NCBI RefSeq assembly: GCF_017896165.1
Contig: NZ_JAFCNB010000003.1
Location: 372,001 to 436,000, forward strand
Length of the DNA: 64,000 bases
Source of the DNA: Microbispora oryzae
Lineage (GTDB): Bacteria > Actinomycetota > Actinomycetes > Streptosporangiales > Streptosporangiaceae
Reading direction: 5' to 3'
Part shown: in pieces, positions 56,895-64,000 of the stretch
Numbering within the stretch: position 1 is the first letter of the stretch
Layout: every line of letters starts with the position of its first letter
Program-made: the position numbers and the translations under genes
Notes under the pieces: model-generated
Databases searched by the model: none
What the model was told of the DNA's origin: nothing
What the model saw: only the letters and a program-made list of their open reading frames with translations

Positions 56895-56927
56895 CGCCTC
56901 CGGCGCGGCCGGGTGCGGGCCCGTGGA

Positions 56928-57719
56928 TCACCCGTCGGGCCCGCCCGGCGGCTCGGGTGCGCCCGGCGGCTCGGCCGCGCTTCGCGGTTCAAGGGCCGAC
57001 AGGTAGCGGTCCAGGTGCCCGGCGCCGTCCAGCATGGCGCGGGACCTGCGGGTCAGCTCCTCCTGGCGCCGGGCGATGGCCGCCCGCAGGGCGTCGGCGC
57101 TCCCGGTGCGGCGCAGTCCGTCGAGGATGTCCTGGATCTGGGACATCGGGTGCCGGCCCTGCCGCAGCATGGTGATCATGCGGGCGTCCCGGACGTCGGC
57201 GGGGCCGTACAGGCGGTAACCCGTGCCCTGCTCCCGCCTGGGACGCAGGAGCCCCGCCGCCTCCCACACACGCAGCGCCGACGTGCGGACGCCGAGGCGG
57301 CCGGCGAGTTCGCCGATCCGCAGATCGGAACGCGGCGGCGCGTCGCCCGGCGGCTGCCCCGCGACCGCCTCCAGTGCCTCGCCCGCCGACCGTAGCGCGA
57401 GACGCTGCTCGTGCAGCGCCGCGTGGGCGGCGTCGACGAGGGCCAGGGCGCCGGAAACGTCCCCGGAGTGCACGGCCCGCATGACGGCTCTGGCCGCGCC
57501 CCAGCCGTACCCGCGCGCGAGCGCCCGATAGGTGATCAGCGCCTCGCGGTGGGAGTCGTCGAACCTCCGGTAGCCGGCCGGGGTGCGCGGAGCCGGCGGG
57601 AGGATGCCCTCGTCGGCGTAGTTGCGGATCTGCTGGGTGGACACCCCCGCCGTCCTGGCCAGGTCGACCGGGCGCAGCCGCTTCCGCCCGTCATCTCCCT
57701 TCGGCATCCGCCGCATCAA
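56928..57719 (-). CDS. MerR-family regulator with two DNA-binding domains (TioE-like)
   Basis: The 263-residue product has two complete MerR headpieces: LRPVDLARTAGVSTQQIRNYADEGILPPAPRTPAGYRRFD (about 15-54) and LRIGELAGRLGVRTSALRVWEAAGLLRPRREQGTGYRLYG (about 133-172), each followed by a helix, and a Pro-rich C terminus. Double-headed MerR proteins of this kind are grouped as TioE-like. It is divergent from an ABC exporter (97-base gap with an AACTT-CC-AAGTT dyad), its probable target. Confidence 0.9.
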   Translation of the reverse strand: MMRRMPKGDDGRKRLRPVDLARTAGVSTQQIRNYADEGILPPAPRTPAGYRRFDDSHREALITYRALARGYGWGAARAVMRAVHSGDVSGALALVDAAHAALHEQRLALRSAGEALEAVAGQPPGDAPPRSDLRIGELAGRLGVRTSALRVWEAAGLLRPRREQGTGYRLYGPADVRDARMITMLRQGRHPMSQIQDILDGLRRTGSADALRAAIARRQEELTRRSRAMLDGAGHLDRYLSALEPRSAAEPPGAPEPPGGPDG

Positions 57720-57784
57720 CCCCCTACTTGAGACCTCGTGCCGCCGGTCTCCAAGGATAGGGCGTCACACCCGATGAAACTCTC

Positions 57785-57796
57785 AACTTCCAAGTT
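57785..57796. promoter_or_regulatory. MerR-type dyad AACTT-CC-AAGTT
   Basis: A perfect 5+2+5 inverted repeat within CTCAACTTCCAAGTTCA, between the divergent MerR and ABC genes, 20 bases before the ABC start. AACTT/AAGTT half-sites are common in MerR-family operators. Confidence 0.55.
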
Positions 57797-57815
57797 CAAT
57801 GAGACGCTTGAAGGT

Positions 57816-58772
57816 ATGGGAAGCGGTGCGAAGACGCGATCGCCCGGCGACGACGCCGAGGCGGTCATCGAGACGCGGGACCTGCGGATGCGGTACGGCT
57901 CCGCCGAGGTGCTGCGCGGACTGGACCTGCGGGTCCGCCGCGGTGAGGTGGTGGCCCTGCTCGGTCCCAACGGCGCAGGCAAGACGACCACGATCGAGAT
58001 CCTCGAGGGCTTCCGGCGGCGCTCCGGAGGCGAGGCGCGGGTGCTTGGCGTCGATCCGGACGACGCGGGTGAGGCGTGGCGGGCCCGGCTGGGCATCGTG
58101 CTGCAGTCGTGGCGCGACCACGGCAGATGGCGGGTGCGGGAACTGCTCGCCCACCTGGGCGACTACTACGCCCCGTACGGCGCCCCCGGACGTCCCCGGC
58201 CGTACGACGTCGGCGAGCTGCTCGGGTGGGTCGGGCTGACCGGGCAGGCGGACGCGGTGATCGGGACCCTGTCGGGCGGTCAGCGGCGCAGGCTCGACGT
58301 GGCCGTCGGTCTCATCGGGCGGCCCGACCTGCTGTTCCTCGACGAGCCGACGGTCGGGTTCGACCCGCAGGCCCGGCAGGACTTCCACGAACTGGTCCAC
58401 CGGCTGGCCGGCCTGGAGGACACCACGATCCTGCTGACCACCCACGACCTCGACGAGGCCGACCGCCTCGCCGACAGGATCGTCATCCTCGTCGCGGGCA
58501 CGATCGTCGCCGACGGCACCGCGGCGGAGCTGTCGCGGCGGGTCTCCGGGACGGCCGAGGTCCGCTACCGGCTCGACGGGCAGGCGCACGTCACGTCCGT
58601 GGAGGACGCCACAGGTCACGTCCGCGGGCTGTTCGAACGGCACGCGGACGCGATCACCGACCTTGAGGTGCGGCGGGTGCGCCTCCAGGACGTCTACCTG
58701 GCGATGGTCCGCGAGTTCGAGTCCGGGCGGCGCACCGAGGCGCCCCGCCACCTGGCGGAGGTGACCGCGTGA
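57816..58772 (+). CDS. ABC exporter ATP-binding subunit (DrrA-type)
   Basis: The 318-residue product has a complete nucleotide-binding domain: Walker A LLGPNGAGKTTTIE near residue 54, Q-loop VLQSWRDHGRW, ABC signature LSGGQRRRLDVAVGL, Walker B LLFLDEPTVGFDP and H-loop LTTHDLDEADRLAD, then a DrrA-type C-terminal extension. It powers the permease encoded next (four-base overlap). The ATG at 57816 gives the normal N terminus; an in-frame ATG at 57774 would add 14 residues but would read through the dyad. Confidence 0.93.
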   Translation: MGSGAKTRSPGDDAEAVIETRDLRMRYGSAEVLRGLDLRVRRGEVVALLGPNGAGKTTTIEILEGFRRRSGGEARVLGVDPDDAGEAWRARLGIVLQSWRDHGRWRVRELLAHLGDYYAPYGAPGRPRPYDVGELLGWVGLTGQADAVIGTLSGGQRRRLDVAVGLIGRPDLLFLDEPTVGFDPQARQDFHELVHRLAGLEDTTILLTTHDLDEADRLADRIVILVAGTIVADGTAAELSRRVSGTAEVRYRLDGQAHVTSVEDATGHVRGLFERHADAITDLEVRRVRLQDVYLAMVREFESGRRTEAPRHLAEVTA

Positions 58773-59632
58773 CCGGCGGCGTGAACCCGAGGGCCAAGGC
58801 GGCGCTCGCGGGCCTGCGGCGCGGCCGGATCGAGCTCCGGCAGAGCGTGACCAGCGCCCAGGACCTGTGGGGTGCGCTGTTCTTCCCGGCCGTCGCGCTG
58901 CTCGTGATGTATCTGCTCAGGGGCCGCACCGTGCCGGGCACCGCGTTCTCGCTCGGCTCCCAGGCGGTTCCCGGCATCCTGGCGCTGAACGTCGTGCTGA
59001 ACGGCATGATGGCGCTCGCCATGACGCTGACCATGGACCGGGAGGACGGGACCCTGCTGCGGGCGAAGGCCACGCCGAACGGCGTGATCGGCTACCTGGT
59101 CGGGAAGATCACGGGCCGGGCCGGCATGGTGCTGGTCGGCCTGCTGGTGCCGCTCGTCCCGTCCCTGCTGCTGTTCGACGGGCTGCGGCCGGACCGGCTC
59201 GACACCTGGCTGATCCTCGCGTGGGTCCTCGCGCTCGGGCTCGCCGCGATCATGCCGTTCGGGGCGATCCTGGGATCGCTGGCCAGCAGCGCGCAGGGCC
59301 TCGGCGTCGTCACGGTGCCGATGATGGCGCTCATGGCGATCTCCGGGGCGTTCTACCCGGTCACGGCGTTCCCCGGCTGGGTGCAGGCGATCGCGCAGGC
59401 CTTCCCGCTGTACTGGATCGGCCTGGGGCTGCGGTCGGCGCTGCTGCCAGCCGGGCTGTCGGCCGCCGAGATCGGCGCGTCGTGGCGCCATCTGGAGACC
59501 GCCGCCGTGCTCGGTCTCTGGGCGGTCGCCGGTTTCGCGGCGGCCCCGGCCGTCCTCCGGCGGATGGCCAGGCGGGAGTCGGGATCGGCCGTGGCGGCCC
59601 GTCGTGCGAAGGCCATGCAGCGCCTCATGTGA
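58769..59632 (+). CDS. ABC-2 type permease subunit
   Basis: The 287-residue product has six hydrophobic segments in the ABC-2 layout (LFFPAVALLVMYLL, AVPGILALNVVLNGMMALAMTL, MVLVGLLVPLVPSLLLF, IMPFGAILGSLA, TVPMMALMAISGAFYPV, AAVLGLWAVAGFAAAPAVL). The segment MDREDGTLLRAKATPNGV after helix 2 is the conserved coupling element. It overlaps the ATPase gene by four bases, so the two form one exporter for a drug, lipid or peptide, under the double MerR regulator. Confidence 0.93.
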   Translation: MTGGVNPRAKAALAGLRRGRIELRQSVTSAQDLWGALFFPAVALLVMYLLRGRTVPGTAFSLGSQAVPGILALNVVLNGMMALAMTLTMDREDGTLLRAKATPNGVIGYLVGKITGRAGMVLVGLLVPLVPSLLLFDGLRPDRLDTWLILAWVLALGLAAIMPFGAILGSLASSAQGLGVVTVPMMALMAISGAFYPVTAFPGWVQAIAQAFPLYWIGLGLRSALLPAGLSAAEIGASWRHLETAAVLGLWAVAGFAAAPAVLRRMARRESGSAVAARRAKAMQRLM

Positions 59633-59664
59633 CGACCGATGCGACGCGTCGCGCGGGGATCGGC

Positions 59665-59716
59665 GGACGGCGGGTTCAGTGGACGGCGGGTTCAATGGAC
59701 GCTGAACCCGCCGTCG
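59665..59716 (-). terminator. Terminator with duplicated 3' arm after the SDR gene
   Basis: GGACGGCGGGTTCA occurs at 59665-59678 and 59681-59694; its inverse TGAACCCGCCGTC lies at 59703-59715 inside the last codons of the SDR gene. On the minus strand one 5' arm can therefore pair with either of two 3' arms, 8 or 24 bases away. Confidence 0.7.
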
Positions 59717-60480
59717 ACGCAAAGGGTCTGCCCGGTGACGTACGCGGAGGCGTCGGACGCGAGGAACACCGTGACTCCGGCGAAGTCGCCCGGCCGGCCG
59801 TTGCGCCCGATCATGGAGCGGGCGGCCATGGCCTCCACGCGTCCGGGGACGGCCTGGGCCGGCTCGGTGAGCGGGGTGAGCACGAAACCGGGGACGACGG
59901 CGTTGCTGGTCACGCCGGCGGCCGACCACGCCTCCGCCTGCGAGCGGGTCAGCCCGCAGATCCCGGCCTTGGACGCGCCGTAGACGCCGCTGTCGCCGAA
60001 GGCGCTGATCGCCTGCTGGGAGGCGACGTTGATGACGCGCCCCCAGCCCCGGGCGACCATCGCGCGGCCGAAGTGCTGCCCGAGGAGGAACGGCGCGGTG
60101 AGGTTGACGGCGATGGTCCGTTCGTAGTCGTCCGGGGTGAGCTCCGCCATCGGCCGCCTGATGTTGACGGCCGCGTCGTTGACGAGGATGTCGATCTCGC
60201 CGAAGAACGCGGCGGCCCGATCGCACACCCGGTCCACGTCGGCGCGCTCGCCGAGATCGGCGCTGACGGCGGCGGCCCGCACCCCGTGCGCCTCAAGAGC
60301 CTTGACGGCACGGTCGAGCTCCGGCCGGCGGCGGGCGACAAGGACCACGGCCGCGCCGGCCCGGCCCAGAGCCTCCGCCATGGCGTACCCGATCCCGGAG
60401 CTGCCGCCGGTCACCAGCGCGACGCGGTCCCGCAGCGAGAACATCCGCCCAACGTAGGACGACACATCATGGGATGACAT
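59692..60480 (-). CDS. Short-chain dehydrogenase/reductase
   Basis: The 262-residue product has a classical SDR Rossmann domain: VALVTGGSSGIGYAMAEAL (TGxxxGIG), the NAD(P)-selecting ARRRPEL region, DILVNDAAVN (N-N/D-A-G-like element with Asp for Asn), the catalytic Ser/Tyr/Lys in NVASQQ..VYGASKAG and PGFVLTPL. The arginines after strand 2 suggest NADP. ATG 60480 was chosen because TAGCGT (minus strand, 60494-60489) sits eight bases upstream as for leaderless starts; ATG 60444 is the alternative. Confidence 0.9.
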   Translation of the reverse strand: MSSHDVSSYVGRMFSLRDRVALVTGGSSGIGYAMAEALGRAGAAVVLVARRRPELDRAVKALEAHGVRAAAVSADLGERADVDRVCDRAAAFFGEIDILVNDAAVNIRRPMAELTPDDYERTIAVNLTAPFLLGQHFGRAMVARGWGRVINVASQQAISAFGDSGVYGASKAGICGLTRSQAEAWSAAGVTSNAVVPGFVLTPLTEPAQAVPGRVEAMAARSMIGRNGRPGDFAGVTVFLASDASAYVTGQTLCVDGGFSVH

Positions 60481-60536
60481 ACCGTCGCACGCTAGCAGCG
60501 GTGATCGTCTTCCACCCCGCGGGGGGGCGGCCCGGA

Positions 60537-61079
60537 TCAGCGGGCGCGCTCCTCCTCGGCGTGCATGCGGTTCATCGCCTGCTCGATCTTCCCCATGACC
60601 TGCTCCATGGTCCTGAGGGTCTCGGTGTCGAGGTGCTCCAGAAGGCGTCGGTAGCGGGCGGTGCCGGCGTCGAGTATCTCCGCGGTGAGCCGCCGGCCGG
60701 CCTCGGTCAGCTCCACCCGGCGGACGCGGCGGTCGTGGGGGTCCTCCCGGCGGGTGACGAGACCGTGGGCCACGACGCGGTCGACGATGCCGGTCGCGGT
60801 GCCCAGCCCGACGCCGAGGTTGCGGGCGAGCTCCTGTCCCGAGGCCGAACCGCGGAACGACAGGAACATCACGACCTTTAACTGCTGCATGGTCAGGTTC
60901 GACGCGATCAGCGGAATCGAGCGGTCGCGGGCGAAGAACCGCCCGAGGCCCCGCTGCAGCTCCGACAGGCCCGCGATGAGCCTGGCCCGTTCCTCCTGCT
61001 CGTCCCGGTCGCCGGTCCGCCCGGAGACCGGCTCCGGACAACCGATGGCGGAACGGCGGTCCGCTCGACAGTCGTTCAC
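60537..61079 (-). CDS. MarR-family regulator
   Basis: The 180-residue product has the MarR winged helix at about 65-150: NLTMQQLKVVMFLSFRGSASGQELARNLGVGLGTATGIVDRVVAHGLVTRREDPHDRRVRRVELTEAGRRL, flanked by helices for dimerisation. GTG 61079 has GAGAGGTG five bases upstream and is the best start. It is divergent from the RND pump gene (113-base gap with two dyads) and is likely to repress it and itself. Confidence 0.93.
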   Translation of the reverse strand: MNDCRADRRSAIGCPEPVSGRTGDRDEQEERARLIAGLSELQRGLGRFFARDRSIPLIASNLTMQQLKVVMFLSFRGSASGQELARNLGVGLGTATGIVDRVVAHGLVTRREDPHDRRVRRVELTEAGRRLTAEILDAGTARYRRLLEHLDTETLRTMEQVMGKIEQAMNRMHAEEERAR

Positions 61080-61083
61080 GTTC

Positions 61084-61105
61084 ACCTCTCGTCGAGTCGA
61101 GAGGT
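61084..61105. promoter_or_regulatory. Dyad ACCTCTCG-N6-CGAGAGGT over the marR ribosome binding site
   Basis: Perfect 8-base arms. The left arm overlaps the GAGAGGT that serves as ribosome binding site for the MarR gene, so it could act as an operator or as a hairpin in the mRNA hiding that site. Confidence 0.6.
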
Positions 61106-61145
61106 TACCAGTGGTTAAGGCCATAGCTAAATGTTCGCCTCATGC

Positions 61146-61173
61146 GAAGTGTTAAGGTAGGCCAAAACACTTC
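61146..61173. promoter_or_regulatory. Dyad GAAGTGTT-N12-AACACTTC before the RND gene
   Basis: Perfect 8-base arms; the spacer holds TTAAGGTAGG with a possible -10 (TAAGGT). It ends 19 bases before the RND ATG. A typical position for a repressor such as the divergent MarR protein. Confidence 0.65.
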
Positions 61174-61192
61174 ATCTATGTCAGGAGATCGG

Positions 61193-64000
61193 ATGACCTT
61201 CCTGGCCCGGCTCAGCCTCGCCAATCGCACGCTCGTCATCATGGTTGTGCTCGTGCTCGGGGCATTCGGCGCCTTCGCGATTCCCTCGCTGAAACAACAG
61301 CTCTTCCCCTCGCTTGAGTTCCCGATGGCGTTCGCCGTGGCGAACTATCCCGGGGCCGCGCCCGACATCGTGGAAGAGCAGGTCACCAAGCCGATCGAGA
61401 GCGCATTCAACGGTCTTCCCGGCGTCACGGACATCACGTCCACCTCGAAGGAGGGCGTGTCGCAGGTCCAGGTCGCCTATGAATACGGCACCGACGTCGA
61501 CGACGTGATCAGCAAGATGCAGCAGGCCGTGAGCCGGATCAAGGGTCAGCTACCGGCCGGCGTCGACCCCGACATCGTATCGGGCGGCACCGACGACATC
61601 CCCGTGATGGCGATCGCGGTCGGCGACGGCGGCGACCCGCACGGCATGTACGAGAAGCTTGAGCGCGTCATGGTGCCGGAGCTGCAGGCCGTGACCGGGG
61701 TGCGGGACGTGACGGTCAGCGGCGCCAGGGAGAAGCAGGTCGTCATCGACGTCGATCAGGACGAACTGCGCAAGCACGGGCTGTCGGCCGCCGCGATCCC
61801 CGATCTCCTGCGGTCGAACGGCATGACGATCCCCGCCGGCACGCTGACCGAGGACGGCCACACGCTGACCGTGCAGACCGGCGACCAGATCCGCACCGTG
61901 CGCGACCTGGAGAACCTCTACCTCGCGCCGCCCGCGGCCGCCGCCGGGCTCGCCGGGTCCGCTGCGGGCCGCGCCCCCGCAGGGGCGGCGTTCGGCCAGG
62001 CGGGTGGTCAGGCGGCAGGGCGAGCGGCCCCGCCGCGGCAGGCGCCGAAGGCGCCGAAGCCCGTCAAGCTCGGCGATGTGGCGGACATCACGATCAAGGA
62101 CGCCCCCGCCACCACGCTCACCCGCACCAACGGCGCCCCCAGCCTCGGCGTGGCCGTCAGCATGACGTCGGACGGCAACGCCGTCCAGATCTCCCACGAC
62201 GTGCGCGCGAAGCTGCCGGAGCTGGGCCGTTCCCTCGGCGCCGGCGCCGCCCTCACCGTGGTGTTCGACCAGGCCCCCTACGTCGAACGGTCGATCGAGG
62301 ACCTCACCACCGAAGGCCTGCTCGGCCTGGCCTTCGCGGTGCTCGTCATCCTGGTCTTCCTGCTGTCGGTGCGCTCGACCCTGGTCACCGCGGTGTCGAT
62401 CCCGGTCTCGGTGGTCATCGCGCTGATCGCGCTGTGGCTGGGCGACTACTCGCTCAACCTGCTGACGCTGGGCGCGCTCACCATCGCCGTCGGCCGCGTG
62501 GTCGACGATTCGATCGTGGTGCTGGAGAACATCAAACGCCACCTCGAGTACGGCGAGGAGAAACACCGGGCCATCCTCGCCGCCGTCCGGGAGGTCTCGG
62601 GCGCCGTCACCGCCTCGACGCTGACCACGGTCGCGGTGTTCCTGCCCATCGCGTTCGTCGGCGGCCTGGTCGGCCAGCTGTTCGGCCCGTTCTCCATCGC
62701 GGTGACCGTGGCCCTGCTCGCCTCGCTGGTCGTCGCGCTCACCGTGATCCCCGTCCTCGCGTACTGGTTCCTCAAGGCGCCGGCGCTGTCCGGAGAAGAG
62801 GCGCGGGCCGCACGGGAGGAGGCCGAACGCCGCGAGCTGCGCAGCCCGCTGCAACGGGCCTACCTGCCGGTGCTGCGGTTCGCCACCCGGCGGCGGCTGG
62901 TCACGCTGCTCATCGGCCTGCTCGTGTTCGCCGGCACGATGGCGCTCGCTCCCCGGCTGAAGACCAACTTCATCGACAACTCCGGCAACGACACCACCCA
63001 GATCAGCCAGCGGATGCCCGCGGGCACCGAACTGACGGCCACCGACGCGGCGGCCAAGAAGGTGGAGCAGGTCCTGCGGGACACGCCGGGCGTCGCGTCG
63101 TACCAGGTGACGATCGGCGGCGGAAACCAGCTGTTCGCGAGGGCGGGCGCGGCCTCCGACCGCGCGTCGTACTCCGTCAGCCTGAAGGAGGGCGTGGACA
63201 CCGCCGCGCTGGAGGACAGCCTGCGCGACCGGCTCAAGACGCTCGGCGGGATCGGCGACGTCACGGTCGGCGCCAACGGCGGCGGGTTCAACTCCAACCA
63301 GGTCCAGGTGATCCTGCAGGGCGCCGACAGCCAGGCCCTGTCGACGGCCTCGGCCGCGGTGCGCGAGGCGATGTCCGGCGTCGCCGGGCTGCGCGACGTG
63401 ACCTCCAACCTGGAGGACAGCGCGCCGCGCGTCGAGGTGCACGTGGACCGGGAGAAGGCGGCCGCCAAGGGCCTCACCGAGACGGCCGTCGGCCAGGCGG
63501 TCGCGCAGGCGTTCCGCGGCGCCGCGATCGGATCGATGGACGTCGACGGCCGTTCGAGCGACATCGTGCTGCGCCAGGGCGACGTGCCCGCCGACCTCAC
63601 CGAGGTTCGCGACCTGGAGCTGCCGTCGGCCACCGGCACGGTGAAGCTGCGCGACGTCGCCGACGTGGTCAAGGCGGACGGGCCCATCCAGATCACCCGG
63701 CAGGACGGCGCCCGCACGGCGACGGTCTCCGGCGCCGCCGACGCCTCCAACCTCGGCGCGATCACCACCAAGGTGACCGATGCGCTGAACGCCCTCACCC
63801 TGCCGGCGGGCGTGACCTGGGAGCTGGGCGGCGCGAGCTCCGACCAGCAGGACGCGTTCGCCGATCTCGGCCTGGCCATGCTGCTCGCCATCGCCATCGT
63901 CTTCATGATCATGGTGGCGACGTTCCGCAGCCTGGTGCAGCCGCTGATCCTGCTGGTGTCGATCCCGTTCGCGGCGACCGGGGCCATCGGGCTGCTGCTG
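61193..64000 (+). CDS. RND efflux permease (SwrC/YerP-type), 3' end outside window
   Basis: An ATG at 61193 behind AGGAGATCGG opens a frame that runs without stop to the window edge (936 codons). It begins MTFLARLSLANRTLVIMVV (helix 1), has a porter domain, the hydrophobic block LLGLAFAVLVILVFLLSVRS, the proton-relay Asp pair in VGRVVDDSIVVLENI (helix 4), STLTTVAVFLPIAFVGGLVGQ, and a second half opening FATRRRLVTLLIGLLVF. This is the HAE1-related single-component pump of Gram-positives; an inserted Ala/Gly/Pro-rich loop (about residues 245-285) lies in the first porter domain. Divergent MarR gene and dyads suggest inducible control. Confidence 0.93.
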   Translation, partial: MTFLARLSLANRTLVIMVVLVLGAFGAFAIPSLKQQLFPSLEFPMAFAVANYPGAAPDIVEEQVTKPIESAFNGLPGVTDITSTSKEGVSQVQVAYEYGTDVDDVISKMQQAVSRIKGQLPAGVDPDIVSGGTDDIPVMAIAVGDGGDPHGMYEKLERVMVPELQAVTGVRDVTVSGAREKQVVIDVDQDELRKHGLSAAAIPDLLRSNGMTIPAGTLTEDGHTLTVQTGDQIRTVRDLENLYLAPPAAAAGLAGSAAGRAPAGAAFGQAGGQAAGRAAPPRQAPKAPKPVKLGDVADITIKDAPATTLTRTNGAPSLGVAVSMTSDGNAVQISHDVRAKLPELGRSLGAGAALTVVFDQAPYVERSIEDLTTEGLLGLAFAVLVILVFLLSVRSTLVTAVSIPVSVVIALIALWLGDYSLNLLTLGALTIAVGRVVDDSIVVLENIKRHLEYGEEKHRAILAAVREVSGAVTASTLTTVAVFLPIAFVGGLVGQLFGPFSIAVTVALLASLVVALTVIPVLAYWFLKAPALSGEEARAAREEAERRELRSPLQRAYLPVLRFATRRRLVTLLIGLLVFAGTMALAPRLKTNFIDNSGNDTTQISQRMPAGTELTATDAAAKKVEQVLRDTPGVASYQVTIGGGNQLFARAGAASDRASYSVSLKEGVDTAALEDSLRDRLKTLGGIGDVTVGANGGGFNSNQVQVILQGADSQALSTASAAVREAMSGVAGLRDVTSNLEDSAPRVEVHVDREKAAAKGLTETAVGQAVAQAFRGAAIGSMDVDGRSSDIVLRQGDVPADLTEVRDLELPSATGTVKLRDVADVVKADGPIQITRQDGARTATVSGAADASNLGAITTKVTDALNALTLPAGVTWELGGASSDQQDAFADLGLAMLLAIAIVFMIMVATFRSLVQPLILLVSIPFAATGAIGLLL

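Overview
The window is chromosomal DNA from a high-GC filamentous actinomycete. Third codon positions are almost all G or C, GTG and TTG starts are common, adjacent genes often overlap as ATGA/GTGA, several starts look leaderless, and an rbpA gene with a sigma-R-type promoter is present. The mix of genes (CBM2-bearing secreted hydrolases, a malectin/FnIII/GH18 chitinase, a WS/DGAT acyltransferase, PASTA-less Ser/Thr kinases, a MoxR/DUF58/VWA operon) fits Streptosporangiaceae (Nonomuraea, Streptosporangium, Microbispora and relatives). That family assignment is inference. I see no phage, plasmid, insertion sequence, CRISPR array, tRNA or rRNA; this looks like ordinary chromosome rather than an island.

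Layout. 1-3.0 kb: end of a GNAT gene, then murQ with an overlapping cytoplasmic beta-lactamase-like hydrolase (muropeptide recycling), a thiamine-binding MTH1187 protein and a YjbR protein. 3.0-8.4 kb: endonuclease V, TerC behind a probable manganese (yybP-ykoY) riboswitch, a divergent MFS/LysR pair and a class V aminotransferase. 8.5-10.5 kb: small stress-type proteins (SPW, CsbD), a 41-residue amphipathic peptide and a His/Met-rich membrane protein. 10.7-18.2 kb: ROK kinase, secreted CBM2 protein, a PP2C phosphatase overlapping a hemerythrin, a large ferritin-like protein and an MBL hydrolase. 18.4-24.0 kb: hutU plus an M20 amidohydrolase (a hut operon cut short) and Tex. 24.2-33.3 kb: chitinase, zinc-ribbon protein, a short basic ORF with a perfect palindrome, Ppx/GppA, two tiny genes, an ankyrin protein, a PH-like membrane protein and a CBM2-bearing GH3 beta-glucosidase.

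33.5-43.6 kb: WS/DGAT with a histone-like tail, Ser/Thr kinase, TetR plus DHA2-type MFS, rbpA, an Atg22-like transporter with a glycerophosphodiesterase, and two RNA methyltransferase-like genes. 43.6-48.8 kb: MoxR-DUF58-VWA operon facing a kinase N-lobe remnant fused to a membrane anchor, then a GntR/membrane-protein operon. 48.9-64 kb: a run of regulator/partner pairs (TetR/FAD monooxygenase, DeoR/MFS, WYL, double-MerR/ABC exporter, MarR/RND pump), with YCII, aldo-keto reductase, FMN-binding protein and SDR genes between. The RND pump runs off the right edge.

The recurring theme is local regulation: most divergent or regulator/target gaps hold a short perfect dyad that I could locate by eye, and most convergent gene pairs are separated by a GC-rich hairpin that can act as a two-way terminator. 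No wholly new multi-gene system stands out. The best leads are the kinase N-lobe remnant beside the MoxR operon, the diiron pair (hemerythrin plus a 399-residue ferritin-like protein), the palindrome-bearing small ORF before ppx, and two unclassified small proteins near 9.5-10.5 kb. All family names come from reading motifs; no database search was run.
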